Under the pieces are notes generated by a model. The model was not told the origin of the DNA. It saw only the letters and a list, made by a program, of their open reading frames with translations, and searched no databases. Shown here in pieces: positions 60,011 through 64,000 of a stretch of DNA of 64,000 nt. The position numbers were made by a program, and so were the translations under genes. This DNA is from Desulfocurvus vexinensis DSM 17965 (GTDB lineage: Bacteria; Desulfobacterota; Desulfovibrionia; Desulfovibrionales; Desulfovibrionaceae), in NCBI RefSeq assembly GCF_000519125.1, contig NZ_JAEX01000007.1, forward strand, positions 108,269 to 172,268. The letters are read 5' to 3'. How positions within the stretch are numbered: the first letter of the stretch is position 1; each line of letters opens with the position of its first letter.

Positions 60011-60158
60011 GACCGGGCCAATAGCACGTTCCCCCGCGCCCCGCCAGCCGCGCCCGGCGCCCCGGGTGCCATCCGGCCCCACGCCCCGGTTCCCACACCC
60101 CGGCCCCGCGTTCCACCTCGCCCACGGCCCGCGCCCGGCCCGCGCCCGGCGCCCTCCC

Positions 60159-60188
60159 TTGACCGCGCGGCGCGTCGTGGCATATAAG
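60159..60188 (+). promoter_or_regulatory. tRNA-Arg promoter
   Basis: TTGACC (60159-60164) and TATAAG (60183-60188), 18-bp spacer, 17 bp before the tRNA. Confidence 0.7.
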
Positions 60189-60204
60189 ACGCATCCCCCA
60201 GCGC

Positions 60205-60281
60205 GCGCCAGTAGCTCAGTTGGATAGAGCATCGGCCTTCTAAGCCGACGGCCGGGGGTTCGATCCCTCCCTGGCGCGCCA
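60205..60281 (+). tRNA. tRNA-Arg (UCU), integration target
   Basis: Acceptor GCGCCAG pairs with CTGGCGC, discriminator G, encoded CCA, anticodon loop CTTCTAA giving UCU. An integrase gene begins 124 bp downstream, so its 3' end is the likely attachment site (attL). Confidence 0.95.
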
Positions 60282-60291
60282 ATTAAAATTA

Positions 60292-60328
60292 AAGAATCTC
60301 AGTATGATAGCTGAGATTCTTTTCTTTT
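60292..60328 (+). terminator. tRNA-Arg terminator
   Basis: An 11-bp stem, AAGAATCTCAG (60292-60302) with CTGAGATTCTT (60311-60321), is followed by TTCTTTTT. Its low GC shows it belongs to the inserted element. Confidence 0.85.
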
Positions 60329-60404
60329 TCCATCCTGTTTTTATCCTCCCCCTTGTCTTTATGGGAACTTTTTGGGAACATCCCAATTAAGAAAGGAGAC
60401 CGTA

Positions 60405-61406
60405 ATGGCGTGTATCGAGAAGCGCGGGCCCTACCAGTTCCGCGTCAAAATCAAGCGCAAGGGCTTCCCTCCTCAGAGCAAGACCTTTGAGGCATACGAT
60501 GACGCCGTAAAATGGGCGCGGGAGGTGGAATCGGAAATCGACAGAGGCGTCTTCGTCAGCCGCCGCGAGGCCGAAAGCACCACCCTCCAGGAAGCGCTGG
60601 AGCGTTTCGAGCTGGAATATCTCGATAACTACAAAACACCTCGCAAGGTCCGCAGCCGAATCCGCCAGATTACCAATCGCCCCATCTCCAGCAAGCACCT
60701 CGCCGCGATCCGCGGCAAGGATCTCGCCGAGCACATCAGGCTCCGTCAGGATGAAGGCGCAGGCGCGCAGACGATAACCCACGAAATCAATCTCATCTCG
60801 CGCATTTATGGGATCGCCAGCACGGACTGGGGCATGGAATCCCTTCACAACCCAGCCAAGCGGGTGAACAAGCCCAAGCTCCCACCCGGGCGGTCTCGCC
60901 GCCTTGAAGTGAAAGAAGAAGAGCAGCTGCTGCAGGCCGCGGATGAACGCCTCAAGCCGGTGATCCTCTTCGCCTTGGAGACAGCCATGCGCCGGTCGGA
61001 GATCGCCGAACTCAGTTGGGATCGTGTCGACCTCAAGCAACGCTTCATACACCTCCCCATGACCAAAAACGGCGAAGCCAGATCAGTGCCGCTGTCGCGC
61101 AGTGCGATCGAAATCCTCAAATCGATCCCCAGGAATATTCAAGGCGAAGTGTTTGGCCTGAGCGCGAATTGGATAACCAAACTTTTTCATAGAGCCAGCA
61201 CTGGCGCTGGGTTACCTGACTTGAGATTCCATGATCTGCGGCACGAGGCGATCAGCCGCTTGTTTGAAAATACCGACCTGGATGTGATGGAGATCAAGAC
61301 CATCAGCGGGCACAAGACCCTTCAGATGCTTGCGCGCTATAGCCATTTACGTGCACACAGGCTGGCGGATCGCCTGGACGGGGTCAAGCGGGGACAGAAG
61401 GCTTAA
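60405..61406 (+). CDS. Tyrosine recombinase / phage-type integrase
   Basis: 333 residues from an ATG behind AAAGGAG. An N-terminal arm-binding region (KRGPYQFRVKIKRKGF) and a SAM-like core-binding domain precede the catalytic domain. The catalytic residues are seen as Arg in ALETAMRRSEIAEL, HDLRHE (His-x-x-Arg), SGHKT and the nucleophile Tyr in ARYSHLRA. It lies beside tRNA-Arg, the usual target of such enzymes. The matching attR is not found to the right in this window, so the island extends past 64 kb. Confidence 0.95.
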   Translation: MACIEKRGPYQFRVKIKRKGFPPQSKTFEAYDDAVKWAREVESEIDRGVFVSRREAESTTLQEALERFELEYLDNYKTPRKVRSRIRQITNRPISSKHLAAIRGKDLAEHIRLRQDEGAGAQTITHEINLISRIYGIASTDWGMESLHNPAKRVNKPKLPPGRSRRLEVKEEEQLLQAADERLKPVILFALETAMRRSEIAELSWDRVDLKQRFIHLPMTKNGEARSVPLSRSAIEILKSIPRNIQGEVFGLSANWITKLFHRASTGAGLPDLRFHDLRHEAISRLFENTDLDVMEIKTISGHKTLQMLARYSHLRAHRLADRLDGVKRGQKA

Positions 61407-61539
61407 TTCGCAAGGCCAAAAGAATACACGGCTAATTCGAACATGAGGCTTCTTCCTGATCACAAAAGGCTCTCGGGATTCATCTCAAAAACAACGCTTC
61501 GGAAGCAGTCAAGGCGCACAAATGAACAGGAGATGAGCA

Positions 61540-61755
61540 ATGAGCAGAGATGTAGCATTCGGCCAGACCTGGTTCGATCAGGGGCGTGAGGTAGCCTACG
61601 CAGGCTTCACTTTCACCCGCGTCATGCGCATCCGCATCCGTGGTGGCATCACCCACGAATTTTGCCCCATGCCCGGAACGAACCCGTTTACACTCGCCAC
61701 TGAGATAGTGACCAGGCTCTTTCCCAACGCAACGAGCCCATTGCCCAAGGGCTAA
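61540..61755 (+). CDS. Small hypothetical protein in the island
   Basis: 71 residues with GGAGATG upstream of the ATG. The sequence (FGQTWFDQGREVAYAGFTFTRV) reads like a compact soluble phage protein; no family is recognised. It lies 134 bp after the integrase and 23 bp before the metallophosphoesterase frame. Confidence 0.6.
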   Translation: MSRDVAFGQTWFDQGREVAYAGFTFTRVMRIRIRGGITHEFCPMPGTNPFTLATEIVTRLFPNATSPLPKG

Positions 61756-61778
61756 CAGCACGAAGGCGTGGGATTGGC

Positions 61779-62557
61779 ATGCTCTCGCGTATCCCCATCC
61801 TCGGAGACCTCCACGGCGACATGGAGGCCCTGGCCTGGCTCTCGGAGCATGCGGAGCCGGATCTCATCCTACAGGTCGGCGACTTTGGCAACTTCCCAGG
61901 CCTCATAGAGGAGCGCCTGCTCGGGCGCAACGTGACGCCAAACGGACGGCGTGTCCCGGTCCATTGGTGCGCGGGCAATCACGAGTGCTGGCCGCTGCTC
62001 GCTGATCTGACGAAGCCAACCGAAATGGCCCCAGGCGTGATCTACCAGCCTACGGGCTCAACCCTCACGTTGCCTGATGGCAGGGTGGTGCTGTTTCTAG
62101 GGGGGCGCGAAGTCCGTCGACTGGCCACTCCGGGTGGAGGGGGCCTCCGTCTGGCGTGACCTTGAGGCCTCGGAGATCGACTTGGCCGCGCTCCCGGAAC
62201 GTGTCGACGTGGTGATCTCGCACCCCCTGCCGCAGGCCGTCGCCATGATGGTCGTGGACCGCACGAGCGGGACACGGGAGATTCTGGAATCAGCCCACGG
62301 CTGGGACATGAGCCCGGCCCCGCTGGAAAAGACGCTGGAGGGCGTCCTGGAGCGCTGCAGGCCTGCTCAATGCTGGCCACTTCCACCGATTCGCCGCGGG
62401 CGTGACTCCGGCGGGGTGCCGATGGACGGCCCTGGGCAAGGTGGCCTGGTGGAGCCCTGCGCGAGAGTGGCTGACCTGGTTGGAGCCGTACGATCCGGAT
62501 TATGTGGCTGCAGTCGTGTCGGAGTTGCGGAATAAGACCAGGGATGGTTGGCGGTAG
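61779..62557 (+). pseudogene. Metallophosphoesterase, broken by two frameshifts
   Basis: Three frames together give one phosphoesterase of about 258 residues. Frame one holds PILGDLHGDMEAL, QVGDFGNF and AGNHECW. It fails at a GGGGGG run (62100-62105); dropping one G restores FLGGAKSVDW. The second frame continues WRDLEASEIDLAALPERVDVVISHPLP until about 62356, and the third supplies AGLLNAGHFHRFAAG with the late GHxHR motif and ends at 62557. All metal-binding motifs survive, so decay is recent, or the shifts are sequencing errors. Confidence 0.75.
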
Positions 62558-62625
62558 CGCCCCCATAGGTGTTAGGGCTATATTTCTTGTCATAAACTAA
62601 ATTACTGCCTAATATTCTGGTCATT

Positions 62626-62934
62626 ATGCCGAAAAAGGAACCCATCATCGTCCGAAGCGGACTCAAGAAACTCGGAGAGTCGCTGAAAAAGGCCCGCCTG
62701 CGCCGTCGCCTGAGAATGGTGACGGTTGCCGATCGGGCGGGCATAAGCCGCGAAACCCTATCGAAGATCCAAAAAGGAAATCCCGGCGTAAGCATGGGCA
62801 GCTATGCCGCTGTTATCTTCGCGCTTGGTTTCGGCACCGACTGGATGGGCCTGGCCGACATCGCCGAAGACAAGCTGGGTCTGGCCCTGGACGAAGAAAG
62901 GATCCCGCGCCGCGCCAGGGAGATCAAGCTATGA
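62626..62934 (+). CDS. XRE-family helix-turn-helix regulator
   Basis: 102 residues. The HTH is at about 14-68 (LGESLKKARLRRRLRMVTVADRAG, then SRETLSKIQKGNPGVSMGSY). The C-terminal tail resembles HipB-like antitoxins. The stop overlaps the next gene's start (ATGA), so the two form a coupled pair. The upstream 60 bp are AT-rich and probably the operator. It may be the regulator of a toxin-antitoxin or island module. Confidence 0.85.
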   Translation: MPKKEPIIVRSGLKKLGESLKKARLRRRLRMVTVADRAGISRETLSKIQKGNPGVSMGSYAAVIFALGFGTDWMGLADIAEDKLGLALDEERIPRRAREIKL

Positions 62935-63311
62935 TGCATATCGGCGTGATTGAGCGGTGGCGGATCCTCTGGTGGCCGAGCAATAAGGGGCCCGTGCCTT
63001 TCTTGGCGGGCCGGACTGTTCTCGGCGAGGAGTCCTCCCGCGCGATTATCACCAGCCCGATCGAGAGCGGTACGGTGGCTCAGGGCCAGACCGTCCTCAC
63101 ACGCTCAGGCTCGGTCTACTCCCTCGGCAAACCGCTGCCCGCCGATCAGATCCCCGGCGAGGACGTGCGCGAACTCCTGCTGCGCCGGGCTACGACGTGG
63201 GCCGAACGGGTGAGCATCAATCCAGCCGAACCTGAGCGGATGGACGAGATTACGGACTTGGTGGGGCGCATCCTCAGGGGCGAGATCGGACCCGGAGGAG
63301 TGCTATCCTGA
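62931..63311 (+). CDS. Unknown partner of the XRE regulator
   Basis: 126 residues starting within the stop of the XRE gene. A beta-rich N-terminal part (RWRILWWPSNKGPVPFLAGR, then a Gly/Ser stretch, and SGSVYSLGKPL) is followed by a helical C-terminus (DVRELLLRRATTWAERV). Length and position recall a toxin beside its antitoxin, but it is not HipA, RelE or MazF by inspection. Function unknown. Confidence 0.65.
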   Translation: MMHIGVIERWRILWWPSNKGPVPFLAGRTVLGEESSRAIITSPIESGTVAQGQTVLTRSGSVYSLGKPLPADQIPGEDVRELLLRRATTWAERVSINPAEPERMDEITDLVGRILRGEIGPGGVLS

Positions 63312-63334
63312 CACCCTCTGCGCGCAGTATTTAA

Positions 63335-63360
63335 AGCCCCTGGAGGTCCAGGGGCTTTTT
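63335..63360 (+). terminator. Terminator after the XRE pair
   Basis: AGCCCCTGG (63335-63343) pairs with CCAGGGGCT (63348-63356) and is followed by TTTT and further T-rich bases. Confidence 0.85.
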
Positions 63361-63478
63361 GCTTTGACTGCCGGGTGCAGAGCCGTTCTCAGAGTCCGGT
63401 TCCTAACCTCGTTCATAGTGCGTTCATGGATTTCCAGAGGCGTTTTAATAGCCGAAATCAGGAGCACATTCCGGCACG

Positions 63479-63532
63479 TCCTCAGGGGGTTCCTCAGGGG
63501 ACTCAACAGTGTCTCCTCAGAGGACTCCTCAG
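63479..63532. repeat. Four TCCTCAG heptamers
   Basis: Exact copies at 63479, 63491, 63514 and 63526, spaced 12, 23 and 12 bp. TTCTCAG variants occur at 63386 and 63538. Confidence 0.55.
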
Positions 63533-63962
63533 ACCTGTTCTCAGGGGCAAATGCAGGCCCATTTGCAGATTTTATTCCTGCTATCCCCAGTTTCTTAGGG
63601 CCATTACCATTGCCCCTTGCAGGCCTATGAGGGGCCACTTATCTTCCTGGCGGCGCTCTCCATTCCTCACCGCTGCCAGGCGTACAACCCCTCCGGATGG
63701 AGGGGTTGTAACGCGGGGGTATCACCAAAATCCTTTCTCAAGACTCCCCCAAAACCCCTCATGCTGTCCATCGTTCCCCAGCCGGGTTACTCCGTTGCCT
63801 TCAATCCACGGAGAGCCCTCTCATTGCTGAATTGAGCCTTCCATCCCAGCGCTCCGCTGAATCGAAAATCTAGATCACAAGGGCTATCCATCTTGGAAGA
63901 GCGGGACTTCATTTCCCCTGCTAAGGAGGCAGCAAAGGAACAACATCATCCCCGGACTGTAC

Positions 63963-64000
63963 GTTTCAATCCACGCCCCCCGCGCGGGGGGCGACTGCGG
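63963..64000 (-). CRISPR. Edge of a CRISPR array, type I-C-like repeat
   Basis: A 33-bp repeat at 63963-63995 starts GTTTCAATCCACG and contains a 20-bp GC palindrome. Its reverse complement begins GTCGCCCCCC and ends GTGGATTGAAAC, the known Desulfovibrio type I-C form. In that orientation the array reads leftward, so this is the trailer-end repeat and the leader and cas genes lie to the right. A spacer starts at 63996 and is cut by the window. Only one repeat is visible. Confidence 0.8.

Larger units (their letters stand above)
63312..63962. other. 650-bp non-coding stretch between island genes and CRISPR
   Basis: No gene is convincing. It holds a terminator, TCCTCAG repeats, a 12-bp perfect hairpin (TACAACCCCTCC at 63683-63694 with its complement at 63699-63710) and an 11-bp match to the CRISPR repeat end, TTCAATCCACG at 63800-63810. 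Confidence 0.5.

Noticed and set aside
62626..63311. HipBA toxin-antitoxin system
   Set aside because: The XRE protein looks HipB-like, but the following gene has 126 residues and no HipA kinase motifs.
61407..63962. attR copy of the tRNA-Arg 3' end
   Set aside because: I looked for the CTCCCTGGCGCGCCA end and found no second copy before the window edge.

Overview
This 64 kb window comes from the chromosome of a very GC-rich (roughly 70% by eye) deltaproteobacterium, most likely a Desulfovibrionales sulfate reducer. The evidence is a DsrC with both conserved C-terminal cysteines, a complete dcw cell-wall/division cluster without ddl, a DnaA encoded beside ruvBAC rather than dnaN, SelA (selenocysteine use), ThyX, and the edge of a CRISPR array with a type I-C-like repeat of the kind known from Desulfovibrio.

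Layout. 1-4.8 kb (minus): a 7TM-HD phosphohydrolase cut by the window edge, PhoH, an NFACT-type RNA-binding protein and a DksA-like factor. 5.0-8.6 kb: a DUF364 gene, then two tRNA-Gly genes identical over 77 bp and one tRNA-Cys. Between the first tRNA-Gly and the tRNA-Cys lies low-GC DNA with a GIY-YIG nuclease-like gene and a membrane-anchored transglutaminase-like gene. 8.6-11.7 kb (plus): a methyltransferase, a YcaO-TPR protein and dsrC, whose own promoter is followed by a leader of consecutive hairpins. 12.3-15.6 kb: a DUF2325 protein with a cysteine ladder behind a Fur-box promoter, then an ABC-F ATPase. 15.8-23.5 kb: two paralogous periplasmic binding proteins, a hybrid histidine kinase with HPt, a REC-GGDEF cyclase, an ATP-grasp protein and an HD-GYP protein: a c-di-GMP signalling neighbourhood. 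23.8-27.4 kb: FmdB zinc ribbon, a radical SAM protein and an M23 peptidase.

27.5-44.6 kb (minus) is the dcw cluster in the order mraZ-rsmH-ftsL-ftsI-murE-murF-mraY-murD-ftsW-murG-murC-murB-ftsQ-ftsA-ftsZ, mostly with 1-4 bp overlaps and headed by a promoter carrying four 10-bp-spaced MraZ repeats. 44.9-46.0 kb holds a second HD-GYP gene. 46.1-53 kb (minus) holds a divergent dnaA, a small gene, thyX, ruvB, ruvA, ruvC, yebC and rlmE. 53-60 kb holds a glycosyltransferase, an AT-rich orphan gene, an M18 aminopeptidase, selA and a folC with a repetitive Cys/Ala/Pro-rich extension.

The right end (60.2-64 kb) is a mobile island: tRNA-Arg(UCU) followed directly by a tyrosine integrase, small phage-like genes, a frameshifted metallophosphoesterase, an XRE regulator with an unknown partner, a 650-bp non-coding stretch with short repeats, and the trailer end of a CRISPR array that continues beyond the window.

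The best candidates for something undescribed are the GIY-YIG/transglutaminase pair between tRNA genes, the structured dsrC leader with its YcaO-TPR/methyltransferase neighbours, the Fur-box-linked Cys-ladder DUF2325 gene, and the DnaA paralogue with an altered recognition helix. All functions are inferred from reading the sequence; no database search was run.
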